DNA of 64,000 nt from an uncultured Clostridia bacterium (GCA_944379995.1 CALWGF010000003.1:124001-188000), one strand, 5' to 3'; counted from the first letter of the stretch, positions 45,517-54,973 are shown. Numbers and translations are program-made. Notes: generated from the sequence alone by a model not told the origin.

Positions 45517-47445
45517 TTACATCTCCTCTTCATTTATACTTGTATATTTTGTTCTAAATTTAAAAGGTGTGAAAGCTTCTCCGCCACCTTCATAAAACTT
45601 TCCAAAAAATTCAACAAACTGAAGTCTACTTGTATGCACATAAGCTCCAAGAGCACCTATAAAAAGGTTTATTGAATGTCCTATAAGACCTATAATAATC
45701 ATTCCAACAGGTCCAGCCATAGCACCTAAAAGGTTTATAACTTGACCGATAACACCTGATGAAAGACAAAGTGCCATAAGTCTTGTATATGATAAAATAT
45801 CTCCAAAATATCCTGTAATACCATAAAGGGCTGAAGTTCCTTTAAAAAGTTTCATAAATATTCCCTTATATGCTCTACCATTTGTAAGAATTATACCTAC
45901 CATACCTATAATGGCAAGATATTTTCCTATTACAGAAAATATGCCTATATCTCCAGCAACGACAGGAATTATAAGAAGACAAACGCCTGTTATAAATATA
46001 TACCAAAGTATTATATCGCTTATAAATCCTATTACATCACCATCTCTAAGAAGTGTATAACCCTTTATACCAAGACCAATATATATATGAATTATACCAA
46101 AAACAAGAGACATAGCCATTAATACCATCACATCTTTAAGAGGGTTTATAATAACAGGTATTCCCAGCAAACTTGAACCAAATACACTACCAAATACAAA
46201 TCCCCATATGGCTGTTGATATACCACATATACCCATAAGTTTTATAAGATTTCCTTGACCTTTTTTAAGTTTTGTCTTTTTAACTATAAATAAACAAGCT
46301 AATGAAATAAGTATTCCATAACCTGCATCAGCAAGCATCATTCCAAAGAATATAATATAGAAAAATGCCATTATTCCACTTGGGTCAACATCTTTTGTAC
46401 TTGGTGTTGAATACATATTTACTATATCTTCAAAAGGTGTTACAAAACTATTGTTTTCAAGAAGAACAGGATAACCTTCATCTTTATTTCCTTTTTCTGT
46501 TTCTACATAGCATTTATAGTTTTCTGTAAGAGTTTTTACAAGGCTATCTGCTTTTTTAGAAGGAAGCCAACCATTTAAACAGAATGTTGTTTTTGTTTTA
46601 ATAAAATTCTCAACAATTTTATTTTCATCTCTAATAACCATATAATAGTCATAAAGATTTTCATATTCTTTTATTTTCTCACAATAATTTTTTAATTTTT
46701 CAATAAGAATATTTCTATTATTTTGAATTTCATTTATTTTATTTTCAATATTATTTATTTCTGTTTTTGGAGTATATTCCAAAAGACCAAATGTTACTTG
46801 TGAAAATCCATATTCTCTTAAAACTTCAGTAGCATTATAAAGTGAATCTTTATGAACAATGACAAAAATATATCTAAATTGTTTATCTTCATTTATAATT
46901 CCAATAACACTTTCAGGAACTTCATCATAAAGTTTATTTGTTACTTGGTCAATATTTGATGTTGTAGGAATTGTTCCCAATATAGTTCTTGAATACTTTG
47001 TTGAACTATTTCCTAAATCCAAATCAAATTTTATCCAAGGCGTAAGTGTTTCTTTTGTATTTAAAAGAGAGTTTTCTTCACTTTTAAGTGAATTTATCTG
47101 TTTAGATATACTGTTTATTTCCAAAATATCTTCATAAAGTTTTTCTGCATAATCAATACTAATATTTTTAAAATCATCTTTTGGAGAAAGCATTGATTTT
47201 TTTATTTTTGTATTGGATTTTAATGTTTCAATAGCAACATTTATACTACTCATTTTTTGTTCATATTCATAAACTAACTGCTCTCTACTATCTTTTTTTA
47301 ATGATTTCCCAAAAAATTCATCTTCTAATAAATCTGCACTGTCATCAATTTGAACAAAACCTTTTTTCATAAGAAATTTCAGTATTTGGTCTTTTTCTAA
47401 TTGGAGGCCAACAATAGAAATTTTATTCATATTAACTATTGCCAT
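45517..47445 (-). CDS. ntpI: V-type ATPase membrane subunit I (a-type)
   Basis: A 642-residue stator subunit. The cytoplasmic N-terminal half (about 1-325) is helical and coiled. The C-terminal half has seven or eight membrane helices and the Arg-bearing helix near SYTRLMALCLSSGVIGQ, which faces the rotor Glu. The ATG at 47445 gives the family N-terminus MAIVNMNKISIVGL; TTG and GTG lie three and two codons upstream. It overlaps ntpF by 14 bp. It forms the ion half-channels together with NtpK. Confidence 0.93.
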   Translation of the reverse strand: MAIVNMNKISIVGLQLEKDQILKFLMKKGFVQIDDSADLLEDEFFGKSLKKDSREQLVYEYEQKMSSINVAIETLKSNTKIKKSMLSPKDDFKNISIDYAEKLYEDILEINSISKQINSLKSEENSLLNTKETLTPWIKFDLDLGNSSTKYSRTILGTIPTTSNIDQVTNKLYDEVPESVIGIINEDKQFRYIFVIVHKDSLYNATEVLREYGFSQVTFGLLEYTPKTEINNIENKINEIQNNRNILIEKLKNYCEKIKEYENLYDYYMVIRDENKIVENFIKTKTTFCLNGWLPSKKADSLVKTLTENYKCYVETEKGNKDEGYPVLLENNSFVTPFEDIVNMYSTPSTKDVDPSGIMAFFYIIFFGMMLADAGYGILISLACLFIVKKTKLKKGQGNLIKLMGICGISTAIWGFVFGSVFGSSLLGIPVIINPLKDVMVLMAMSLVFGIIHIYIGLGIKGYTLLRDGDVIGFISDIILWYIFITGVCLLIIPVVAGDIGIFSVIGKYLAIIGMVGIILTNGRAYKGIFMKLFKGTSALYGITGYFGDILSYTRLMALCLSSGVIGQVINLLGAMAGPVGMIIIGLIGHSINLFIGALGAYVHTSRLQFVEFFGKFYEGGGEAFTPFKFRTKYTSINEEEM

Positions 47446-47758
47446 CTTCACCAACTACCTTTCCGATAACTGCTTTTAATGCATTTTCCATTTTTAATTC
47501 AGAAGAATTTTTAATTTCATCACATTTTTCTTTTGCAGCATCTAAAATTTCTTTAACTTGCAACTGAGTTTCACTAACAGCTTTTTCTACAAGCGTCTTT
47601 TCTTCTGATTTAGCATTTTTTTTAATTTTAGAAAGTATTTCTAATGCTTCAGCATCTGCATTTAATCGTATTGTATCAGCTTCTTTTAAAGCATTCTGAT
47701 GTATTTCTTCCGCTTTATTTTCTGCCTCAATAATACTTTTAATAATTTCCAAAGCCAT
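47432..47758 (-). CDS. ntpF: V-type ATPase peripheral-stalk subunit (G/H type)
   Basis: A 108-residue coiled-coil protein (AENKAEEIHQNALKEADTIR) of the V/A-type G/H family, the first gene of the operon. It would pair with subunit E to form the outer stalk and hold the head to subunit I. GAGAGGTGA precedes the ATG. Confidence 0.85.
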   Translation of the reverse strand: MALEIIKSIIEAENKAEEIHQNALKEADTIRLNADAEALEILSKIKKNAKSEEKTLVEKAVSETQLQVKEILDAAKEKCDEIKNSSELKMENALKAVIGKVVGEDGNS

Positions 47759-48503
47759 TTTAAATCACCTCTCTTACATAGTTTCTATTTATATATAATA
47801 ACCATCATAGCTAATATTTATATATACTTTATGGTTATTATATTGTTAAATGAATAACAAATTGATTTTATATGTATATTCAAAAAAACATTATATTTAT
47901 TACTTTTTATATATTTACAGTATAAAAAGTATAAATAAAATTATATCTAATCAAGTTAAATAATAAGTTATTGGATTGTCTTTGTCAATAATTTTATAAT
48001 GAATTTTTTTACATTTTAACTATAATATTTATTGTAGCATTGTATATTTTACAAAAACAGATAATTATAATACAAAGTTTTTCAGTATATTTTAAATATT
48101 TAATATAATGATGATATTATTTTTCATAATATTTTATAGTATATAATGCTGTTTTTTAACCTTTTTTATCCACTTAATGACAAAAATGAAAATAATTTAA
48201 CAAATTTAACTTTTATATTACAAACATATACGTTTATAAAAATATAAATGCTGTAAAAATTTATCTGTTTTAATAAAATTTATAAATTAAATATTATAAA
48301 AAAATATTTTTATTATATTATTTACACTTTACAACACAAGTCTACATTAAATTAAAATATTAATATATATTTTTGATATTAATATTTTAAAAAATTCATG
48401 TATTTTATATTTTTTTACTAAGAATATTAATATTTGATATTATTTCATAAAATCATATTTAATATGATATAATTCAAATACAATAATAAAGGAGGTTTAA
48501 ACA
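47759..48503. other. 745-bp intergenic region ahead of the V-ATPase operon
   Basis: Highly AT-rich DNA between divergent genes with no ORF. It must hold the V-ATPase promoter and that of the HAD gene. TATAATAACCAT (47794-47805) and ATGGTTATTATA (47831-47842) form a perfect 12-bp inverted repeat near ntpF. The remainder shows nothing I can assign. Confidence 0.55.
47794..47842. promoter_or_regulatory. 12-bp inverted repeat in the V-ATPase leader
   Basis: The arms are perfect and 25 bp apart, about 40-85 bp before the ntpF start. The sequence on the minus strand contains TATAAT. It may be an operator or an mRNA hairpin. Confidence 0.4.
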
Positions 48504-49316
48504 TTGTATAAAGGTGTTGTTTTTTTTGATTATGACGGTACTATGGTAGATGAAAGTGACAATATATCTAAACCGACTGAAAAAACTATTAAATCATTTA
48601 AAAAACTTAAAGAAAATGGTTATATGACTGCAATTTGTTCTGGTAGACCTTATAGCCAGCTTCCTAAAATAGATTTTAAATTTGATTGTTATGTAAATTC
48701 AAATGGTGCAAGTGTAAGAATAAATGATGAAATTATATTTAATAGCCCTTTTAAATTAGATGATACATTAAATATAATAGAATTTTTTAAAAATAATGAT
48801 ATTGCATACTATTGTGAAACTTCTGATTTATGTTATATGGGTGATGTACATACCGAAAGAATTGATAAAAACTGCAAACTTTTCAATGTACCTATTGAAA
48901 GTTATAGACAATTAAATAAATCCAATATGCACATATTAAAAGATACAGTTAAAATAGTTGCATTATTTCCTGAAGATGATTTAAAAATGAAAAATATATT
49001 AGAACTTTTTTATGAAAAATTTGGAAATGAATTCGTTACATTTCCTCATATATATAAATATGGTATTGATATTGCTAAAAAAGGTTTTTCAAAGGCTATT
49101 GGTATAAAAGCTGTTGTAAAACAATTTGATTTTCAATTAAAAGATACATATGCTTTTGGTGACGGCGGAAACGATAAAGAAATGATTGAATTAGTTGGAA
49201 ATGGTATAGTTATGGGAAAACATAATCCTATACTTAGCAATATTGGTAATTATTATACAGATACAGTAAAAAATGAAGGTATAACAAAAGGTCTTTTACA
49301 TTATAAATTAATATAA
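48504..49316 (+). CDS. HAD-superfamily phosphatase, Cof type
   Basis: A 270-residue hydrolase. Motif I is FFDYDGT with nucleophile D9 and D11; motif II is CSGRP; motif III has K in KKGFSK; motif IV is FGDGGNDKEM. The large C2B-type cap lies between motifs II and III, as in Cof/YwpJ-type phosphatases of sugar or nucleotide phosphates. The substrate is unknown. The TTG start follows AAAGGAGG. A strong terminator follows. Confidence 0.9.
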   Translation: MYKGVVFFDYDGTMVDESDNISKPTEKTIKSFKKLKENGYMTAICSGRPYSQLPKIDFKFDCYVNSNGASVRINDEIIFNSPFKLDDTLNIIEFFKNNDIAYYCETSDLCYMGDVHTERIDKNCKLFNVPIESYRQLNKSNMHILKDTVKIVALFPEDDLKMKNILELFYEKFGNEFVTFPHIYKYGIDIAKKGFSKAIGIKAVVKQFDFQLKDTYAFGDGGNDKEMIELVGNGIVMGKHNPILSNIGNYYTDTVKNEGITKGLLHYKLI

Positions 49317-49361
49317 AAAAAGTATGTTTTTGATAATAAAATATCAAAAACATACTTTTTT
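49315..49361. terminator. Bidirectional terminator
   Basis: A 20-bp perfect stem, with GTATGTTTTTGATA against TATCAAAAACATAC at its core and A/T runs on both sides, stands between the HAD and NUDIX genes. Confidence 0.92.
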
Positions 49362-49779
49362 ATTTTACACTTTTTAATGCTTTTTCAAATTCTTTTTTCA
49401 TCCATTTAGGTATGTCTTTATTTTTTACATCTTCAAGGGTGAGCCAATAAAAAGCATCATGCTCATCACTCAATGTAACATTATATGTATCACAATTACA
49501 TATATATGTAATTATTGTAAGATGAATATTATTTTTTATAACATCAAAAACACTAAAAGGTTCTATTATATTTACATATATTCCTGTTTCTTCTTTAACT
49601 TCTCTCATAAGCCCTTTTGTTGATGTTTCAAAAAAATGAAGCCCTCCACCAGGAAGATCCCAAGCCTCTTTTTTATTCATAATACTACTTTCTATTTCTT
49701 CTTTTGAACGATGAAGAAGTAAAACTTTATTATTATTTATAATAATAGCTTTTACAGCTATTGCAAAATCTCTTTTTAT
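49360..49779 (-). CDS. NUDIX hydrolase without a canonical start codon
   Basis: The NUDIX box GGLHFFETSTKGLMREVKEETG lies behind WDLPGGG. The first ATG (49680) would cut off the usual first strand. In frame upstream there is AVKAIIINNNKVLLLHRS, which is the expected N-terminus, but the 33 codons back to 49779 contain no ATG, GTG or TTG. An ATA at 49779 lies behind the G-rich AGGGGGTGGGG. I take the domain as complete (139 residues); either an ATA/ATT start is used, or a G-run indel or sequence error hides the start. The substrate is probably a nucleoside diphosphate derivative. Confidence 0.7.
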   Translation of the reverse strand: MKRDFAIAVKAIIINNNKVLLLHRSKEEIESSIMNKKEAWDLPGGGLHFFETSTKGLMREVKEETGIYVNIIEPFSVFDVIKNNIHLTIITYICNCDTYNVTLSDEHDAFYWLTLEDVKNKDIPKWMKKEFEKALKSVK

Positions 49780-49812
49780 AACCCCACCCCCTTTTTAAGT
49801 ATTTTTTATTAA

Positions 49813-50691
49813 TTAAAGTGCATTTTTAAGAATTTCTTTAAGGTCATTTTCTGTAAAATTATATTCTTTATTACAGAAATGACAATGAAGTTGTGCTTTT
49901 TTATCTTCTTCAATTATTTTTTCAAGTTCTTCTTTTCCAAGACTTATAAGAGCTTTTTCAACTCTTTCTCTTGTACAATTACAATAAAATTCAACTTCTT
50001 TTTTCTCATTAATTTCAATATCAAAATCTCCAAGTATAAGTTTTAAAATATCTTCTGGAGTATACCCCATATCAAGTAAAGATGTAACATAAGGTGTTCT
50101 ATTTATTTTTTCTTCAAGTTTTTCTGCTATTTCATCACTTGCATCTGGCATAAGCTGAATTATAAAACCGCCAGCCGCCATTACAGTAATATCTGTATCT
50201 ATAAGTACACCAAGACCTATTGCAGAAGGAGTTTGTTCACTTTTTGCAAAATAGTATGTTAAATCTTCTGCGATTTCTCCAGAAATAAGTTCAATCTGTC
50301 CGGAATATGGCTCTTTAAGTCCAATATCTTTTATTACACTTAAATTTCCATGTCCTATTGCAGCAGAAACATCAAGTTTACCTTCATATTTATCAGGTAC
50401 TTCAACATAAGGATTAAAAACATATCCTTTTACTTTTGCATTACTATCAGCAGAAACAACCATTCCTTGAAGTGGTCCATCACCTCTTATTTGAAGTGTA
50501 AGAAGGTCTTTTTCACCTTTGAGCATTATTCCCATCATTGCAGCAGCAGTTAAAAGACGACCAAGTGCAGCAGTTGCGACAGGTGAAGTATTATGAAGAC
50601 TTCTTGCTTTTTCAACAGTATTTTTTGTTGTTGCTGCAAATGCTCTTATTGCACCATTTCCAGCAGTTGCTCTTATAATATAATCATTCAT
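49813..50691 (-). CDS. hslO: Hsp33 redox-regulated chaperone
   Basis: A 292-residue holdase activated by oxidation. The N-terminal domain begins YIIRATAGNGAIRAFAATT, and the C-terminal zinc switch has four Cys in the CxC and CxxC pattern (YCNCTRERV, about 233; HCHFCNKEY, about 270). Under oxidative stress these release zinc and expose the binding surface. AAGGAG precedes the ATG. It lies 3 bp after a methyltransferase gene and shares its transcript. Confidence 0.94.
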   Translation of the reverse strand: MNDYIIRATAGNGAIRAFAATTKNTVEKARSLHNTSPVATAALGRLLTAAAMMGIMLKGEKDLLTLQIRGDGPLQGMVVSADSNAKVKGYVFNPYVEVPDKYEGKLDVSAAIGHGNLSVIKDIGLKEPYSGQIELISGEIAEDLTYYFAKSEQTPSAIGLGVLIDTDITVMAAGGFIIQLMPDASDEIAEKLEEKINRTPYVTSLLDMGYTPEDILKLILGDFDIEINEKKEVEFYCNCTRERVEKALISLGKEELEKIIEEDKKAQLHCHFCNKEYNFTENDLKEILKNAL

Positions 50692-50694
50692 TTT

Positions 50695-51459
50695 TTAATT
50701 CTCCTTTTTAGTAACTTCTTTTGCTATAAAAAATATTCTTTCACTATCTTCTCTTGCAGGTTCAAAAGTATATGCATCATATACAGCTATAAATTTCATA
50801 CCACTTTTTTCTATAAGATTTTTAATAGTTTCTATACTATAAGCCTTTTCATAATGACATTCTTCAAAACGTTCATATTTTCCTGTTTCTTCATCTTCTA
50901 TAAAAAAGTTCATATAATACTCATTTATTTTTTCATCTTCATCATAGAAATTTTCCCATATATAGGCTGCATTTTCAGTTGTTTCAGCATATGTATTATC
51001 AGAATATATATTTTTAAATTTATACTCTGTGTTTAGGTCAAATATAAAAAGACCTTGAGGGTGAAGATAATTATTTACAAGTTTAAAAACCTCAAAAAGT
51101 TCATTTTCATCTGTAATATAATTAAGGCTATCAAAAAGACTTATAACACAGTTTACTGTTCCATAAAGTTCAAACTCTCTCATATCTTGACAAAGATATA
51201 AAATATCAAGATTTTCTTCATATGCCTTATCTCTTGCTTTTGCAAGCATATCTTCAGATAAATCTATACCTATCATGTCATAGCCTTTTTTTGCAAGTCT
51301 TTCTGTTACATTACCTGTACCACAACCCAAGTCTAAAACAATATCTGGGGAAAGATTTTCTCTTTCCCATATTTTTTCTATATAAGAAACCCAACCATCA
51401 TAATCGGTTTCCCCCATAAAAGTGTCATATACAGACGCAAAGCTCTCATAAACACCCAT
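50695..51459 (-). CDS. SAM-dependent methyltransferase (class I)
   Basis: A 254-residue Rossmann-fold methyltransferase. Motif I is VLDLGCGTGNVTERLAKKG (about 41-59), motif II IGIDLSEDML, then LCQDMREFEL and CVISLFDSLNYI. The type is common in Firmicutes beside hslO or tRNA genes; the acceptor is unknown. GAGGAG precedes the ATG. It is first of a two-gene operon with hslO. Confidence 0.85.
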   Translation of the reverse strand: MGVYESFASVYDTFMGETDYDGWVSYIEKIWERENLSPDIVLDLGCGTGNVTERLAKKGYDMIGIDLSEDMLAKARDKAYEENLDILYLCQDMREFELYGTVNCVISLFDSLNYITDENELFEVFKLVNNYLHPQGLFIFDLNTEYKFKNIYSDNTYAETTENAAYIWENFYDEDEKINEYYMNFFIEDEETGKYERFEECHYEKAYSIETIKNLIEKSGMKFIAVYDAYTFEPAREDSERIFFIAKEVTKKEN

Positions 51460-51537
51460 AATAATTCTCCTCGCAATAATTTATCTTTTAACCTTATAAT
51501 TATACATAATATAACGATATATTACAATATTAGACTA

Positions 51538-51720
51538 TTATTTTTTTTGTTTCCTTTTTCTACTACTTACAATACCACCTATTTGACCACTTTCTCTGCT
51601 TGTAAGTCCCTTCCACCCTTTTTCCATAACCTTATCTATAAGACCTAATTCTTCCGCTGCTTCATACTTCATTCTGTCCTCTTCACAAAGACTTTTGTAT
51701 TTTGTTATAACTTTTTCCAT
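51538..51720 (-). CDS. Small acid-soluble spore protein, alpha/beta type
   Basis: A 60-residue DNA-binding protein of the spore core. The family pattern is clear: KYEAAEELGLIDKV and GWKGLTSRESGQIGG, with a basic tail. Such proteins coat spore DNA and protect it from UV and heat, and are later cut by the Gpr protease. It shows that the organism makes endospores. GGAGGG precedes the ATG. Confidence 0.85.
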   Translation of the reverse strand: MEKVITKYKSLCEEDRMKYEAAEELGLIDKVMEKGWKGLTSRESGQIGGIVSSRKRKQKK

Positions 51721-51863
51721 ATTATACCCTCCATAAATTGTGCATATTAATTCTTGAAGTTTTTATTTATACTATAAACTAACATTAATATTATGTTTTT
51801 TTTGTAAAAATTATATGCATGTAATAAAAATGAATTTATATACATATTTTTTCATAAAACCAT

Positions 51864-51892
51864 TTGACACCTGTATAAAATAGTGATACGAT
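51864..51892 (+). promoter_or_regulatory. Promoter of the lysine-riboswitch operon
   Basis: TTGACA (51864-51869), 17 bp, then TACGAT (51887-51892). Transcription would begin near 51899, about 15 bp before the riboswitch. Confidence 0.75.
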
Positions 51893-51913
51893 ATACAAAC
51901 AAAGTATAACTTT

Positions 51914-52083
51914 TAGTAGAGGTGCATTTTTCAATAGTACCTGTTTTGATGCAGTAAGGTGCATATGATAAACAGGAAAAGGGGACGGTGCCGAAGTTTG
52001 ATTATTCCTTACAATATTCTTTCTGGTTTTTATGGATAATATCTGTATGAACTGTCATCATAATTTTGATGGAGTGCTACTAT
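51914..52083 (+). promoter_or_regulatory. Lysine riboswitch (L box)
   Basis: The aptamer landmarks are in order: AGAGGTGC at the 5' strand of P1/P2, AAGGGGACGGTGCCGAAG in the centre, the CTGTCATCA/TTGATGG hairpin, and GGAGTGCTAC closing P1 against TAGTAG. Lysine binding would favour the downstream terminator and shut off asd-dapA-dapB. Confidence 0.88.
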
Positions 52084-52138
52084 AATGATTATTTTAACAC
52101 AGCGTAGTGTTTTATATCTGTGATAAGGCAATTATTAT

Positions 52139-52167
52139 ACCGGCTTTCCTGTCGGTTTTTTTTATTT
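52139..52167 (+). terminator. Riboswitch-controlled terminator
   Basis: ACCGGC pairs with GTCGGT, followed by a run of eight T. It lies between the L box and asd, as expected for transcription control. Confidence 0.85.
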
Positions 52168-52234
52168 TAAAGAGAAATTTTGCGGTGTATTTATCGTAAA
52201 TAAATAATATGTTATAATAGGAGTGAATATTATT

Positions 52235-53230
52235 ATGAAAAAAGTAAATCTTGCAGTAGTAGGTGCAACAGGTATGGTAGGAAGAACTTTCTTAAAAGTT
52301 CTTGAAGAAAGACAACTTCCAATCGAAAATTTTTATGTTATGGCTTCAGCTCGTTCAGCTGGTTCAACTCTTACATTTAATGGTAAAGAATATGTTGTTG
52401 AAGAGCTTACAGAACATTCATTTGACAAACCAATTGATATAGCTCTTTTCTCTGCTGGTGGTTCAACAAGTGCAAAATTTGCACCAATAGCAGCAGAACA
52501 TGGTTGTATTGTTATTGATAATAGTGCTCAATGGAGAATGGACCCTGAAGTTCCTCTTGTAGTACCTGAAGTAAACCCTGAAGATATTGAATGGAACAAA
52601 GGTATTATTGCAAACCCTAACTGTTCTACAATACAGGCTATGGTTGCATTAAAACCACTTGATGACAAATATAAAATCAAACGTGTTGTTTATTCTACAT
52701 ATCAGGCAGTTTCTGGTGCAGGTGTTGCAGGTTGGAATGACCTTGAAAATGGTCTTAAAGGTGAAGCTCCTAAAAAATTCCCTCACCCAATAGCAAATAA
52801 CTGTCTTCCACATATTGATGTATTTATGGATAACAGATATACAAAAGAAGAAATGAAAATGATTTGGGAAACAAGAAAAATTCTTCACCATGATGACCTT
52901 AAAGTTACAGCTACAACAGTACGTGTACCTGTATTCGACAGTCATAGTGAATCAATAAATGTTGAATTTGAAAATCCATTTGACTTAGATGAACTTATTG
53001 ATGTTCTTAGAAACGCTCCTGGTATTGTTATTGAAGACGACCCAGAAAACAATGTATACCCTCTTGCATTAAATGCAGCAGGACACGATGAAGTTTATGT
53101 TGGAAGAATTCGTCGTGATGAAAGTGTTGAAAATGGTGTAAACCTTTGGGTTGTTGCTGATAATATCCGTAAAGGTGCAGCTACTAATGCAGTACAGATT
53201 GCTCAAGAAATAATTTCAAAAATGCAGTAA
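52235..53230 (+). CDS. asd: Aspartate-semialdehyde dehydrogenase
   Basis: A 331-residue NADPH enzyme that makes aspartate semialdehyde from aspartyl phosphate, feeding lysine/diaminopimelate, threonine and methionine. The dinucleotide motif is VVGATGMVGRTF, and the active-site Cys is C130 in NPNCSTIQ. The ATG is ten bases behind AGGAGTG; the GTG at 52223 overlaps that ribosome site. It is first in a lysine-riboswitch operon with dapA and dapB, so its product probably goes mainly to diaminopimelate. Confidence 0.95.
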   Translation: MKKVNLAVVGATGMVGRTFLKVLEERQLPIENFYVMASARSAGSTLTFNGKEYVVEELTEHSFDKPIDIALFSAGGSTSAKFAPIAAEHGCIVIDNSAQWRMDPEVPLVVPEVNPEDIEWNKGIIANPNCSTIQAMVALKPLDDKYKIKRVVYSTYQAVSGAGVAGWNDLENGLKGEAPKKFPHPIANNCLPHIDVFMDNRYTKEEMKMIWETRKILHHDDLKVTATTVRVPVFDSHSESINVEFENPFDLDELIDVLRNAPGIVIEDDPENNVYPLALNAAGHDEVYVGRIRRDESVENGVNLWVVADNIRKGAATNAVQIAQEIISKMQ

Positions 53231-53251
53231 TACTTTCGGAGGTGCTTTTAT

Positions 53252-54136
53252 ATGTCTATTTTTACAGGTTCAGGAGTTGCTATTATTACTCCTTTTAATG
53301 AAGATGAAACTATCAATTATCCTGAATTAAAAAAACTTATTGAGTTTCAAATAGAAAACGGTACAGATGCAATTATAATATGTGGTACAACTGGAGAAGC
53401 TTCAACACTTACAGATGAAGAACAAATTGATTGTGTAAGATATGCTGTTGAAGTAGTAAACAAAAGAATTCCTGTTATTGCAGGTGCAGGAAGTAATCAT
53501 ACTTCACATGCTATTGAACTTGCTCAAGGCTGTGAAAAAGCTGGTGCTGATGCTGTTTTACTTGTTACACCATACTATAACAAAACAACTCAAAAAGGAC
53601 TTATAAAGCACTATAAAATGATTGCTGAAAGCATAAATATTCCTATAATACTTTATAATGTACCAAGTCGTACAGGTCTTAATATCACTCCTAAGACTTG
53701 TTATGAACTTTCAAAAATTAAAAACATTGTTGCTATAAAAGAAGCAAGTGGAAATATTTCACAGGTTGCAGAAATTGCTGCTCTTTGTGGTCCTGATTTT
53801 GATATATATTCAGGAAATGATGACCAAGTTCTTCCTTTATTAGCTCTTGGCGGAAAAGGTGTTATATCTGTTCTTGCAAATGTTGCTCCTAGATATACAC
53901 ATGACATGGTAGCAAGTTACTTAAATGGTGATACAAAAACAGCTACAAAAATGCAGCTTGATGCTCTTCACCTTATAAATATGCTTTTCTGTGAAACAAA
54001 TCCTATTCCTGTAAAGGCTGCTGTTGGTCTTATGGGCTATAATACAGGAAGTTGTAAAATGCCTCTTTGTGAAATGGACGAAAATAATTTTGAAAATCTC
54101 AAAAAGGCAATGGAGGATTTTGGAATTATAAAATAA
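53252..54136 (+). CDS. dapA: 4-hydroxy-tetrahydrodipicolinate synthase
   Basis: A 294-residue TIM-barrel aldolase that condenses pyruvate with aspartate semialdehyde. The Schiff-base lysine is K163 in AIKEASGN, Y135 lies in ILYNVPSRTG, and the GTTGEAST loop binds pyruvate. CGGAGGTG precedes the ATG. Diaminopimelate made by this route serves cell wall, lysine and, in spore formers, dipicolinate. Confidence 0.95.
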   Translation: MSIFTGSGVAIITPFNEDETINYPELKKLIEFQIENGTDAIIICGTTGEASTLTDEEQIDCVRYAVEVVNKRIPVIAGAGSNHTSHAIELAQGCEKAGADAVLLVTPYYNKTTQKGLIKHYKMIAESINIPIILYNVPSRTGLNITPKTCYELSKIKNIVAIKEASGNISQVAEIAALCGPDFDIYSGNDDQVLPLLALGGKGVISVLANVAPRYTHDMVASYLNGDTKTATKMQLDALHLINMLFCETNPIPVKAAVGLMGYNTGSCKMPLCEMDENNFENLKKAMEDFGIIK

Positions 54137-54148
54137 AAACAAATTTAA

Positions 54149-54172
54149 AAGGGCTGTCAGATGGCAGCCCTT
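54149..54172 (+). terminator. Hairpin between dapA and dapB
   Basis: AAGGGCTG and CAGCCCTT form a strong stem, but the T-run after it is broken. It may reduce dapB transcription or protect the dapA message. Confidence 0.5.
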
Positions 54173-54216
54173 AATTTTAATAATTTTGATAATTTTTATA
54201 AATAGAGGTGTTTAAA

Positions 54217-54969
54217 TTGATTAAAATAATAATGCATGGTTGTGGCGGAAAAATGGGTCATGTTGTTTCATCAATAGTAGCAAATGATGATAACTGTGAA
54301 ATAGTTGCTGGTATTGACCCAAGAGATATAGAAATGGGTTATCCTGTATTTAAAAATATAGCTGATTGTAATATTGAAGCTGATTGTATAATTGATTTTT
54401 CAACAGCAGCTGCTGTTCCTGCCCTTTTAGAATATTCAAAAGAAAAAAATATTCCTGTTGTACTTTGCTCAACAGGTCTTTCAGAAGAATTAAACAATAA
54501 AGTTGTTGAGTATTCAAAACATGTTGCTATATTAAAATCAGCAAATATGTCTGTTGGTATAAATCTTATAATGAAAGTATTAAAAGAACTTGCACCTGTT
54601 CTTGCTGCTGAAGGTTTTGATATTGAAATTGTTGAAAAACACCATAATCAGAAAATTGATGCTCCAAGTGGTACAGCCATAGCTCTTGCTGATGCTATAA
54701 ATGAAGAATTTAATAATGAATATAAATATGTTTTTGACCGTTCACAAGTTAGAGAAAAACGTAGTCAGAAGGAAATAGGAATTAGTGCAGTTCGTGGTGG
54801 AACAATAGTAGGTGACCATGATGTAATATTTGCTGGGCGTGATGAAGTTATAACAATAAATCATACAGCATATTCAAAAGAGCTTTTTGCTGTTGGAGCT
54901 GTTAAAGCTGCTAAATATCTTGCAGGAAAACCAGCCGGATTTTATACAATGAAAAATGTTATGGAATAA
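54217..54969 (+). CDS. dapB: 4-hydroxy-tetrahydrodipicolinate reductase
   Basis: A 250-residue NAD(P)H reductase that follows DapA. The nucleotide motif is IIMHGCGGKMGHVV, and the catalytic region is EKHHNQKIDAPSGTAIALAD. The TTG at 54217 is six bases behind AGAGGTG; the in-frame GTG at 54208 lies within that site. It closes the asd-dapA-dapB operon. Confidence 0.94.
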   Translation: MIKIIMHGCGGKMGHVVSSIVANDDNCEIVAGIDPRDIEMGYPVFKNIADCNIEADCIIDFSTAAAVPALLEYSKEKNIPVVLCSTGLSEELNNKVVEYSKHVAILKSANMSVGINLIMKVLKELAPVLAAEGFDIEIVEKHHNQKIDAPSGTAIALADAINEEFNNEYKYVFDRSQVREKRSQKEIGISAVRGGTIVGDHDVIFAGRDEVITINHTAYSKELFAVGAVKAAKYLAGKPAGFYTMKNVME

Positions 54970-54973
54970 TATA

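Larger units (their letters stand above)
51721..52234 (+). other. Leader region of the asd-dapA-dapB operon
   Basis: This 500-bp gene-free stretch holds a consensus-like promoter, a lysine riboswitch and its terminator, listed separately. The left 140 bp contain the ribosome site of the spore protein gene and AT-rich DNA. Confidence 0.8.

Noticed and set aside
51914..52167. T-box or other amino-acid leader ahead of asd
   Set aside because: There is no T-box core, and the conserved blocks match the lysine riboswitch in order.
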